Of a stretch of DNA of 64,000 nucleotides, positions 43,906-51,455 are shown piece by piece (within the stretch, counting starts at the first letter, position 1; every line of letters starts with the position of its first letter). The position numbers and the translations under genes were made by a program. The DNA comes from Rhodobacter sp. (GTDB lineage: Bacteria; Pseudomonadota; Alphaproteobacteria; Rhodobacterales; Rhodobacteraceae), in assembly GCA_020250175.1 (NCBI GenBank), contig JADCEN010000003.1, forward strand, positions 1-64,000. Reading direction: 5' to 3'. The notes below the pieces were generated by a model, which made no database searches, had not been told where the DNA came from, and worked only from the letters and a program-made list of their open reading frames with translations.

Positions 43906-45483
43906 TCAGTATCCCAGGGCGCAGCCGTCTTTTCGCGGGTCCGATGCCCCCTGAAGCACGCCGCTGTCATCCATGAGAATGGCCTGGGCACCCCCAAGGG
44001 GGCCGTCGGCATCGATCATGGTATGGCCCATTCCGGCCAGGGCTGCCCGCACTTCTGGCCGATAGCCGGACTCGATCTCGAACCCGTCCTCGCCGGAAAA
44101 ACAGCGCGCTCCATCAATGGCGCTTTGCGGGTCCATGCCGAAATCGATCATATTGGTCACAAAGCGGGCATGTCCGTTCGGCTGATAGGCCCCGCCCATG
44201 ACCCCGAAGGGCATCATCACGCGCCCGTCCTGTTTCAGCATTGCGGGAATGATCGTGTGCATCGGCCGCTTGCCGCCACCGGCCTCGTTCGGATGGCCTT
44301 GCGTCAGCACGAACCCCGCCCCCCGGTTCTGGAAATTGATCCCGTATCTGGCAGATGCCAGCCCCGACCCAAAACTGTGAAAGACCGAGTAGATCAGCGA
44401 GACGGCCATCCGGTTCCTGTCCACGACCGCAAGGTAAACGGTCTCGCGGTGGACCGCCCCGGCCAGCGGGGCGGCGGCCGGCATGGCCCGGCGCGGATCG
44501 ATCAACGCGGCAAGGCGGCGGGCCGTTTCCGGCGACAGCATGTGGTCAAGCCGGGTGACGTGGCGGCTGTCCGCGATAAAGCGGTTGCGGGCATCATAGG
44601 CCAGCTTTGCCGCCTCGGCTTCAAGATGCGCGCGGTCTGCGCCAAAGGGATCAAGCGGGGTCAGATCGAAATGCGACAGGATGCCAAGCATCAGGATCGC
44701 CGTCGCCCCCTGCCCGTTCGGCGGATGTTCAACCAGTTCAACCCCCTTGTACCGGCCGGAAATCGGTTCATCCCAGGTGCTGGCCGTGGCGGCAAAATCG
44801 GCCAGCGTATGGGTGCCGCCCGCCGCGCGAAGCGATGCCACCATATCTTCGGCTACGGCCCCTTCATAGAATCCGCTGCGGCCTTCGGCGGCGATGCGGC
44901 GCAGCACTTCGGCCTGCCCCGGGGCACGGAAGACCTGCCCGACGCGGGGTGCCGCACCCTGAACCAGGTAATGGCGTCTTGCGTCGCCTTGCAGATTGCC
45001 GGCGGCTTCCGCCCAGTCGCGGGCGGTGCGCGGCGCGACCGGCACGCCCTCTTCCGCATAGCGGATCGCCGGGGCAAGCGTCTGGGCAAGCGGCAGGCTG
45101 CCCCATTCGGCGGCCAGCCTGCAGAAGGCATCGACGGCCCCCGGAATGGTGACGGCCTCGGGGCCGTACAGCGGCACGGCGCTCAGCCCCCTGTCCCGCA
45201 TCCCGGCCGCCGAAAGCCCGCCCGGGGCCCGCCCGGACCCGTTCAGGGCCAGGATACGCTCTTCTGCGGCTGGTTTGAGCAGAACGAAGCAATCGCCACC
45301 CAATCCGGTCATCTGCGGTTCACACAGGCCCAGGGCAACGCCACCTGCAATGGCGGCATCCGCAGCGTTGCCTCCGGCTTGCAGGATGTCGATGGCGATT
45401 TTGGCCGCCAGCGGATGCGACGTGGCGCAAAGGCCGTTGGTGGCGAAAACGGCGGAACGGCCGGGTAGCTGAAAGTTGCGCAA
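43906..45483 (-). CDS. gamma-glutamyltransferase family protein
   Basis: A 525-residue Ntn-hydrolase. The N-terminal part has ATNGLCATSHPLAAKIAIDILQ (discontinuous segment), GGNAADAAIAG and GLGGDCFVLL. The autocleavage/nucleophile site reads HRETVYLAVVDRNRMAVS, with the Thr aligned to the first Thr of the usual TTH; the second Thr is Val. FGSG follows. A TTG start at 45483 with GGGAG six bases upstream fits best; the open frame beyond runs into the neighbouring gene. No signal peptide, so it may be a cytoplasmic acylase-like GGT rather than the periplasmic glutathione enzyme. Confidence 0.85.
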   Translation of the reverse strand: MRNFQLPGRSAVFATNGLCATSHPLAAKIAIDILQAGGNAADAAIAGGVALGLCEPQMTGLGGDCFVLLKPAAEERILALNGSGRAPGGLSAAGMRDRGLSAVPLYGPEAVTIPGAVDAFCRLAAEWGSLPLAQTLAPAIRYAEEGVPVAPRTARDWAEAAGNLQGDARRHYLVQGAAPRVGQVFRAPGQAEVLRRIAAEGRSGFYEGAVAEDMVASLRAAGGTHTLADFAATASTWDEPISGRYKGVELVEHPPNGQGATAILMLGILSHFDLTPLDPFGADRAHLEAEAAKLAYDARNRFIADSRHVTRLDHMLSPETARRLAALIDPRRAMPAAAPLAGAVHRETVYLAVVDRNRMAVSLIYSVFHSFGSGLASARYGINFQNRGAGFVLTQGHPNEAGGGKRPMHTIIPAMLKQDGRVMMPFGVMGGAYQPNGHARFVTNMIDFGMDPQSAIDGARCFSGEDGFEIESGYRPEVRAALAGMGHTMIDADGPLGGAQAILMDDSGVLQGASDPRKDGCALGY

Positions 45484-45607
45484 GGTCGACTCCCGTATCG
45501 GTCGGGCCAAGATTACGGCCCGCCGCGCGGAATGCCAGCGAAAGACGTCGCGGCGGCACCGGGGCAACAGCCTGGCGATACCGTGCCTTGACAAGGGACC
45601 GGGGCGG

Positions 45608-46042
45608 TCAGGCCAGATCAAGCCGGAAACACAGTTGGTTGCAATTGTCCTGACGCTGGTAGTCGACATCTTTTGCCAGGGCGCGGATCATCGGCCATCC
45701 GAAGCCGCCTTCGGGCAGGTCGCCCTGCGGCCCATGATCCCCCGGGTGACCCGGCGTCAGGACGTGACCGGGCAGTTCGGCACCGCGATCAAGCACCCTG
45801 AACATCAGCGACCTGCCGCAGCGTGCGACTGTCACTTCGATCTCGCCGACACCGTCGGCATAGGCATGTTCGACCACGTTGTTCAGAACTTCGGCAAGAA
45901 GAAGCTCGGCCGTGCCGCGCTGATCGTCCGGCAGGTTTCCAAGCCGGTCATCACGGAACAGGCTGGACAGGGCGCGGCGCACCGCCAGAGGGGTGCTTTG
46001 CAGGGCAAGCCGGACCTGCCGCAATCCTGCATCAGACTGCAT
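45608..46042 (-). CDS. RsbW/SpoIIAB-type anti-sigma serine kinase (HATPase)
   Basis: A 144-residue GHKL ATPase: N-box AELLLAEVLNNVVEHAYADG (~residues 45-64), FRVLDRGAELPGH (~85-97) and G-box EGGFGWPMIRALAKDV. Such kinases phosphorylate a STAS antagonist and bind a sigma factor or other target in partner switching. The start overlaps the end of the STAS gene by 11 bases. No sigma factor or PP2C phosphatase is adjacent. Confidence 0.88.
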   Translation of the reverse strand: MQSDAGLRQVRLALQSTPLAVRRALSSLFRDDRLGNLPDDQRGTAELLLAEVLNNVVEHAYADGVGEIEVTVARCGRSLMFRVLDRGAELPGHVLTPGHPGDHGPQGDLPEGGFGWPMIRALAKDVDYQRQDNCNQLCFRLDLA

Positions 46043-46367
46043 CGCGCAGGTCGACGGGGACAGTGCGGTGAATGGTGAAGACCGTATCCATCCGGGTCAG
46101 GCGGAACACCCTTTCGACTGCGGGTGTCAGACCGGACAGTTCCAGCCTGCGGTCCGGGCCCAGCAGCTTCATCACCGCGACCAAGGCCCCCAAACCGCTT
46201 GAGTCAAGAAAGGTAACGCCTGACAGGTCCAGCATCACGCGGGGCGGCGCGGCCTTGACCAGATCGCGCATTTGTTCCTTGAACTGGATCGCCACTGCGG
46301 CGTCAATCCGGCTGTCCATTGCGCGCACGATCAGAATGTCGTCGCGCGGTTCCGCCAAAAGCTGCAT
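46032..46367 (-). CDS. STAS-domain anti-anti-sigma factor
   Basis: A 111-residue RsbV/SpoIIAA-like protein. The phosphorylatable serine lies in VTFLDSSGLGALVAVMK (~residues 56-72), preceded by PPRVMLDLSG. Start ATG 46367 has GGAG upstream; longer frames run through the promoter region. First gene of the STAS-kinase pair; the unphosphorylated form would sequester the kinase. Confidence 0.9.
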   Translation of the reverse strand: MQLLAEPRDDILIVRAMDSRIDAAVAIQFKEQMRDLVKAAPPRVMLDLSGVTFLDSSGLGALVAVMKLLGPDRRLELSGLTPAVERVFRLTRMDTVFTIHRTVPVDLRDAV

Positions 46368-46498
46368 CCCGTCCCACTCCACTGGTCCCGGTGAAAAGCC
46401 TAGGCTGCAAGGCTTATCATTTCGTAACCGGGGACCGGCCCGGCTTTTCCTTCGCGCCCCTGTCGCATAGCATGGGGCCGGATGCGGGAGACGGCGTG

Positions 46499-46954
46499 AT
46501 GGATTACGACAGTCTGGCCAGCGCGTTGCGCGCGCTGTGCCGGGGCGAAACCGATGCGGTGGCACTGATGGCCACGGTCGCCTGCGAGGTGCATCGGGCC
46601 CATCCGCTGGCGGATTGGACCGGCTTTTACCGGGTTACCGGGCCTGGGGTCCTGAAGATCGGCCCCTATCAGGGCGGTCATGGCTGCCTTGTCATTCCGT
46701 TTTCGCGCGGGGTCTGCGGGGCGGCGGCGCGCAGCGGGCAGGTGCAGCTTGTGCCGGATGTCGATGCCTTTCCCGGCCATATCGCCTGCGCGGCATCGAC
46801 GCGGTCGGAGCTGGTTCTGCCGGTCTGGAACGGTGCCGGGACATTGCTGGGCGTGCTGGATCTGGACAGCGACACCAAGGCGGCCTTCACGCAAGAGGAT
46901 GCGGACCGGCTGGCCGCAATTCTGGCCGAGACGTTCCGGGATGCGGTTGCATAG
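46499..46954 (+). CDS. GAF-domain free methionine-(R)-sulfoxide reductase
   Basis: A 151-residue GAF protein of the fRMsr (YebR) type. The redox cysteines show in GHGCLVIPFSRGVCGAAA and PGHIACAASTRSELVLP, matching the three-Cys arrangement of fRMsr, which repairs free oxidised methionine using thioredoxin. DWTGFYRV and LLGVLDLDS are the usual GAF marks. Start ATG 46499 or GTG 46496, both behind GGGAG. Confidence 0.9.
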   Translation: MDYDSLASALRALCRGETDAVALMATVACEVHRAHPLADWTGFYRVTGPGVLKIGPYQGGHGCLVIPFSRGVCGAAARSGQVQLVPDVDAFPGHIACAASTRSELVLPVWNGAGTLLGVLDLDSDTKAAFTQEDADRLAAILAETFRDAVA

Positions 46955-46988
46955 CGCGGCGGCGGTCCGCCGGCAGGGGAGGGTGACG

Positions 46989-47756
46989 ATGCAGGGATCA
47001 TGCCTGTGCGGCGACGTTGTGTTCACGGTGACGCCGCCGCTGCGCGATGCGGTGGCCTGCCATTGCACGCAATGCCGCAAGGTATCGGGGCATTTCTGGG
47101 CAGCCGCCTCGGTTCCGATGGCGGGGTTTCGCCTGATCCGGGATGATGGGCTGGCCTGGTACCGGTCGTCGCCCGCCGCGACGCGCGGCTTCTGCTGCCG
47201 CTGCGGGGCCACCCTGTTCTGGAAACCGGATGGCGAAGACCGGATGAGCTTTTCCCCCGGTGCGCTGGATGGCCCCACCGGGCTGACGGTGGCAGAGCAT
47301 ATCTTTGCAGCGGATGGGGGCGACTATTATGCGCCCGCAGGCCCGCCGCCACTTCCGTCACCGGCACCGCCCGTGTTGCAGGCATCCTGCCTGTGCGGCG
47401 GGGTCCGGTTTTCGGTTCCCCGTCCCGAGGGCGGCATCACGGCCTGCCACTGCACCCAGTGCCGCAAGCTTTCGGGGCATTATGCCGCCAGTTTCGACGC
47501 AGACGAGGCCGGGGTGCGATTCGAGGCGCGCAGCGGTCTGGCCGAAGTCACGACCCCGGCCGGTGCACAGCGGGGGTTTTGCACCGGATGCGGATCAAGC
47601 CTGTATTTCCGCGCTGCGGACGGGGCGTTCTCGGTTGAGGCGGGCGTGGTGGACGGGCCGACAGGCAGCACCCTGACCGGGCATATCTGTGTCGCCGACG
47701 CGGGCGACTATTACGCGCTGGATGACGGCCTGCCGCAGCACCCTGGCCGGGAATGA
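46989..47756 (+). CDS. tandem GFA/CENP-V-type zinc-binding protein
   Basis: A 255-residue protein with two complete GFA domains in tandem. Domain 1 (~1-110): GSCLCGDVVF, ACHCTQCRKVSGHF, FCCRCGATLFW. Domain 2 (~130-250): ASCLCGGVRF, ACHCTQCRKLSGHY, FCTGCGSSLYF. Each has the CxC/CxxC/CxxC zinc ligands; a Pro-rich linker (PPPLPSPAPP) joins them. The family includes glutathione-dependent formaldehyde-activating enzymes, but most members are uncharacterised single domains. RBS GGGGAGGG before ATG 46989; it follows fRMsr closely. Confidence 0.88.
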   Translation: MQGSCLCGDVVFTVTPPLRDAVACHCTQCRKVSGHFWAAASVPMAGFRLIRDDGLAWYRSSPAATRGFCCRCGATLFWKPDGEDRMSFSPGALDGPTGLTVAEHIFAADGGDYYAPAGPPPLPSPAPPVLQASCLCGGVRFSVPRPEGGITACHCTQCRKLSGHYAASFDADEAGVRFEARSGLAEVTTPAGAQRGFCTGCGSSLYFRAADGAFSVEAGVVDGPTGSTLTGHICVADAGDYYALDDGLPQHPGRE

Positions 47757-47822
47757 GCGCGGCCCCTGTTGCCCGGCGTCAAATCTGCTATCGCTGCACG
47801 GGCGGGCAAAGGGGGGCGGGGC

Positions 47823-48878
47823 ATGACACATCTCTGGGTCAGGGCGGAACAGCGGCCCAATGAGGAACGGGTCGGCCTGACACCGCAAGGGGCTGCGGCC
47901 CTGGTGGCCGCCGGTATCCGCGTCAGCGTCGAGGAAAGCCATGTCCGTGCCCTTCCCATCGACGGCTACCGCGCCGCCGGATGCCAGATTGTGGCTGCGA
48001 ACCTTTGGCCCCGGGCCCCGGCGGATGCGATCATCTTCGGGCTGAAGGAACTGCCCGAGGATGGCACGCCGCTGACGCACCGCCACATCATGTTCGGCCA
48101 TGCCTACAAGGGCCAGCCCGCAGGGCGCGTCCTGCTGGACCGGTTCATGGCCGGGGGCGGAACGCTCTATGATCTGGAATATCTGGTGGATGAAACCGGG
48201 CGGCGCGTTGCCGCTTTCGGCTATTGGGCGGGGTATGCCGGGGCGGCGGTGGCGCTGAAATGCTGGGTGGCGCAGCAGTGCGGCGCAATCGCCGGGCCGG
48301 TCCGCAAATACCCGGGCAAGGCCGCGCTGCTGGCGGACCTTCGGGCGGACCTGGCGGCAACTGGCGCGCAGCGCCCGCGGGCCATTGTCATCGGCGCGCT
48401 GGGCCGGGTGGGCAGCGGGGCCGCCGACCTCTGCGCGGCGATGGGCGTGCCGGTGACGAAATGGGACATGGCGGAAACCGCCGGTGGCGGGCCGTTCCCG
48501 CAGGTGCTGGCACATGAGATATTCCTGAACTGCATCCTGGCCCGGCCGGGCTGCCCGGTCTTCGTGCCCGCCGGTGCGGTGACTGCCCCGCGCACCCTGA
48601 CGGTGATCGGCGACATTGCCTGCGATCCGACGTCGGATTTCTCGCCGATCAAGGTCTATGACCGGGCGACGGACTGGGATGCGCCCGCGCTGCGCGTGCA
48701 TGATGCGCCGCCCCTGGATGTGACCGCGATCGACAATCTGCCGTCGCTGCTGCCGCTGGAAAGCAGCCAGGATTACGCGGCACAGCTTCTGCCGTCACTT
48801 CTGACGCTGGGCCAGATCGACTCGGGCGTCTGGGGCCGGGCACGGGCCGAGTTCCAGCGCCATACGATACGTTCTTAG
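47823..48878 (+). CDS. lysine-2-oxoglutarate reductase / saccharopine dehydrogenase (lysine-forming type)
   Basis: A 351-residue oxidoreductase of the AlaDH/PNT-like fold used by saccharopine dehydrogenases. RAEQRPNEERVGLTPQGAAA at the N-terminus, IIFGLKELPEDG, HRHIMFGHAYKGQP, and a nucleotide loop VIGALGRVGSGAADLC (~residue 200). It is followed 13 bases later by a second saccharopine-type gene. Together they would interconvert lysine plus 2-oxoglutarate, saccharopine and aminoadipate semialdehyde plus glutamate. Start ATG 47823; the upstream in-frame ATG lacks a ribosome site. Confidence 0.85.
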   Translation: MTHLWVRAEQRPNEERVGLTPQGAAALVAAGIRVSVEESHVRALPIDGYRAAGCQIVAANLWPRAPADAIIFGLKELPEDGTPLTHRHIMFGHAYKGQPAGRVLLDRFMAGGGTLYDLEYLVDETGRRVAAFGYWAGYAGAAVALKCWVAQQCGAIAGPVRKYPGKAALLADLRADLAATGAQRPRAIVIGALGRVGSGAADLCAAMGVPVTKWDMAETAGGGPFPQVLAHEIFLNCILARPGCPVFVPAGAVTAPRTLTVIGDIACDPTSDFSPIKVYDRATDWDAPALRVHDAPPLDVTAIDNLPSLLPLESSQDYAAQLLPSLLTLGQIDSGVWGRARAEFQRHTIRS

Positions 48879-48891
48879 GGGGGAACCGAAC

Positions 48892-50034
48892 ATGACAATC
48901 CATTGGTGCGGCACGGGGCTGTCTTCCGTTCCGGGTCTGCGGCGGCTGATCGGGGCTGGCTATCCGGTGACGGTGTGGAACCGCACGGTCGGAAAGGCCC
49001 GCGATGCCGTGGGCGACCTGACGCAGGACATCCGCGCCTATTCGCTTGCGGCGCTGACAGACGCGTTGCAGCCGGGCGATGTGGCCGTTTCCATGCTGCC
49101 CGCCGACCAGCATGTGGCCATAGCCCGGGCCTGCCTTGCGACAGGCGCGCATTTCGTGTCGTCCAGCTACATTGCACCGGAAATGCGCGATCTGGATGCG
49201 GCCTTCCGCGAGGCGGGGCTGGTCAGCGTCAACGAGGTGGGTCTTGACCCCGGCATTGACCATCTGATGGCGCATGATCTGGTGGCGCGCTACCGCGCCT
49301 CGACGGCCTGCGACCCGGCCAACGTGCTGTCCTTCACCTCTTACTGCGGCGGGGTGCCCAAGGTGGCGAACCTGTTCCGCTACAAGTTCAGCTGGTCGCC
49401 GCTGGGCGTGCTGAAGGCGCTGCGGTCACCCTCGCGCAGCTTGCGGAACTTTGCCGAACTGCGGGTGGACCGGCCCTGGGATGCGATCAGCGCCTATGAC
49501 GCGCCGCTGCCGGTGCCGGAAAGCTTCGAGGTGTATCCGAACCGCGATTCGCTGCCCTTCCTGGCCGACTACCGCTTTGACCCGGCGTGGAAGGTGAAGG
49601 ACTTTGTGCGCGGCACCATCCGCCTGAACGGATGGGCGCAGGCCTGGGCACCGGTCTTTGCCGAGATTGAAACGCTGCAGGGCCCGGCGGGCGATGCACG
49701 GCTGGCCGAGATGGCGGCGGCCTTCTGGCGCGACAACGCCTATGGCCCCGACGAGCCTGACCGGGTGATCCTGTTCGTCTCGCTCAAGGCGGAACGGGAC
49801 GGGCGCGCAGTGTTCCATCAGACCTGGGCCATGGATGCCTGGGGCGACACGCGCGGCACGGCGATGGGGCGGCTGGTATCCGTGCCCGTGTCGCTGGCGG
49901 TCGAAGCGGTGGTTGCGCAGGAGATTCCGCCGGGCGTCCATGCAGCACCCCATGATCCGGAACTGTTGACGCGCTGGCTGGGGCAGGTGGAAAGCCTGGC
50001 GCAGTACATGGCGCGGGTCGATCATCTGTCCTGA
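48892..50034 (+). CDS. saccharopine dehydrogenase (glutamate-forming type)
   Basis: A 380-residue Rossmann protein of the saccharopine reductase/LYS9 family. N-terminal fold IHWCGTGLSSVPGLRRLIGAG with VWNRTVGKA, then FVSSSYIAPEMRDLD, NEVGLDPGIDHLMAHDLV and SFTSYCGGVPK, the family core. ATG 48892 behind GGGGG. Operon partner of the gene before it; the pair is the bacterial two-protein saccharopine route, probably for lysine catabolism since dapC-type synthesis genes are also present. Confidence 0.87.
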   Translation: MTIHWCGTGLSSVPGLRRLIGAGYPVTVWNRTVGKARDAVGDLTQDIRAYSLAALTDALQPGDVAVSMLPADQHVAIARACLATGAHFVSSSYIAPEMRDLDAAFREAGLVSVNEVGLDPGIDHLMAHDLVARYRASTACDPANVLSFTSYCGGVPKVANLFRYKFSWSPLGVLKALRSPSRSLRNFAELRVDRPWDAISAYDAPLPVPESFEVYPNRDSLPFLADYRFDPAWKVKDFVRGTIRLNGWAQAWAPVFAEIETLQGPAGDARLAEMAAAFWRDNAYGPDEPDRVILFVSLKAERDGRAVFHQTWAMDAWGDTRGTAMGRLVSVPVSLAVEAVVAQEIPPGVHAAPHDPELLTRWLGQVESLAQYMARVDHLS

Positions 50035-50158
50035 CCAAGGTCATCCGGACCTGAAGGCATCAGCCGCCCGGTCCGGTACCGGGCACCCTGAAAGACGGCC
50101 CTGCCGGAACGTGCCCTGTCCCGAAAGCCCTGGCTGAAACATATCCGAAGGAGTGCCC

Positions 50159-50911
50159 ATGTCCCGCTGCATTGCCATGGTCGTGCTGATTGCGCTGTTC
50201 ATGACCAGGCCCGCCGCCGCTGAAGAGGTGGTCGTGTTTGCCGCCGCGTCGCTGAAGAACGCGCTGGATGCGGTTGCCGCAGATTTTCAGGCGGACACCG
50301 GCCATAAGGTGACGGTCAGCTATGCCGGGTCGAACGCGCTTGCCAAGCAAATCCTGGAAGGGGCACCGGCCGATGTCTTTCTCTCGGCTGCCGTCAACTG
50401 GATGGATGAGGTCGAGAAGGGCGGCCTGGTTCTGGCCCGCCGTGATCTGCTGGGAAACAGTCTGGTGCTGATCGCCAGCGGCAGGGATGCGCCACCCGTT
50501 GCGATCACCCCCGGGTTTGATCTTGCGGGCCTGCTGGGAGACGGAAAGCTTGCCATGGCCATGGTCGATGCCGTTCCCGCAGGCCAGTATGGCAAGGCGG
50601 CGCTGGAAGCCCTGGGGCTGTGGGAGACGGTCGAAGGGGCTGTGGTGCAATCCGAGAATACCCGCGCGGCCCTGGCCCTGGTATCGACGGGCGAGGCACC
50701 ATTCGGCATCGTCTATGCGACCGATGCGGCGGCAGATGACAATATCACGGTTGTTGGCACCTTTCCCGATGATACTCACGGGCCGATCATCTACCCGGTC
50801 GCCTTGCTGCGCGGCGCGACCGATGCGGCGGACCGGGCGTTCTACGATTCCCTGTCATCCGCCGCCGCTCTGGCGCGGTTCAGGGAATATGGCTTTCTTG
50901 CCCTGGACTGA
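50159..50911 (+). CDS. modA: molybdate ABC transporter substrate-binding protein
   Basis: A 250-residue periplasmic protein: signal peptide ending PAAA-E (~residue 22), then EVVVFAAASLKNALDAVAADF, YAGSNALAKQILEGAPADVF, PAGQYGKAALEALG and SENTRAALALVSTGEAPFGI, the ModA signature set. Start ATG 50159 after GAAGGAG. It should work with ModB (permease) and ModC (ATPase), but neither follows: the next 540 bases hold only a repeat copy. A 7-bp hairpin GCCCGGT/ACCGGGC (50066-50084) precedes it. Confidence 0.92.
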   Translation: MSRCIAMVVLIALFMTRPAAAEEVVVFAAASLKNALDAVAADFQADTGHKVTVSYAGSNALAKQILEGAPADVFLSAAVNWMDEVEKGGLVLARRDLLGNSLVLIASGRDAPPVAITPGFDLAGLLGDGKLAMAMVDAVPAGQYGKAALEALGLWETVEGAVVQSENTRAALALVSTGEAPFGIVYATDAAADDNITVVGTFPDDTHGPIIYPVALLRGATDAADRAFYDSLSSAAALARFREYGFLALD

Positions 50912-51090
50912 TCGCGCCTGCGTCACGGACCCGGGCGGGCCTTCCGCACTGCTTCACGCTGCCATTTTCGCACAGGTTCCGATTGCAGTCTCTGCCGTCA
51001 GCAGCCGTTTCCCGGCTCGATGGCGTCAGGATGACGGCGACTAAAGCGTGGTGAGGCTCCGATGACTTGGTCGTCGCATGGTGCGCCCTT
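50912..51090. other. intergenic region after modA
   Basis: No gene, and no trace of modB, is visible after the modA stop. The region leads into repeat copy D. Confidence 0.5.
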
Positions 51091-51288
51091 TCCTTCTTGT
51101 CGGATTTGTCCGTCGACAAATCCGACCGCGCCTGCCTGCCCCCGGGCAGGCGCGATTCCGCGCCAGCCCCAGGCAGGCGCGGCCGGATTACCGCCGTCGG
51201 GCTTGGGGCACGCCCCTTGCCTGCGGGCTGAAGCCCTCCGGCAATCGGACTGTGAAAACGCTCCACAGGAGCGTTTTCAGTCGGTCCT
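51091..51288 (+). repeat. dispersed hairpin repeat, copy D
   Basis: Fourth copy, plus strand. Hairpins in order: GGATTTGTC/GACAAATCC (51102-51123), GCGCCTGCC/GGCAGGCGC, then the terminal 11-bp GAAAACGCTCC/GGAGCGTTTTC (51254-51278). Between them lies CTTGCCTGCGGGCTGAAGCCCTCCGGCAATCGG in the position of the conserved block (given here as the region 51217-51247). Stem sequences differ from other copies but stay paired. Confidence 0.82.
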
Positions 51289-51455
51289 CTGCGCGCGCAG
51301 TTACCAGCCTCGCCGCGCGGTTTCCCGATAGATTTTCGCCCATCGTCTTCGGCTTGCACAAGGTCACGCCGACACCTGCGCGCCACAAGACTGCGATGCG
51401 ATGTTTCCACCAATCATCAGCACGCGTCCAAACCCGGTGTCGCGGCGGTTCGGTA

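Noticed and set aside
50035-50158. Molybdenum-cofactor riboswitch before modA
   Set aside because: Only a simple 7-bp hairpin is present; the conserved Moco-RNA elements are not recognisable.
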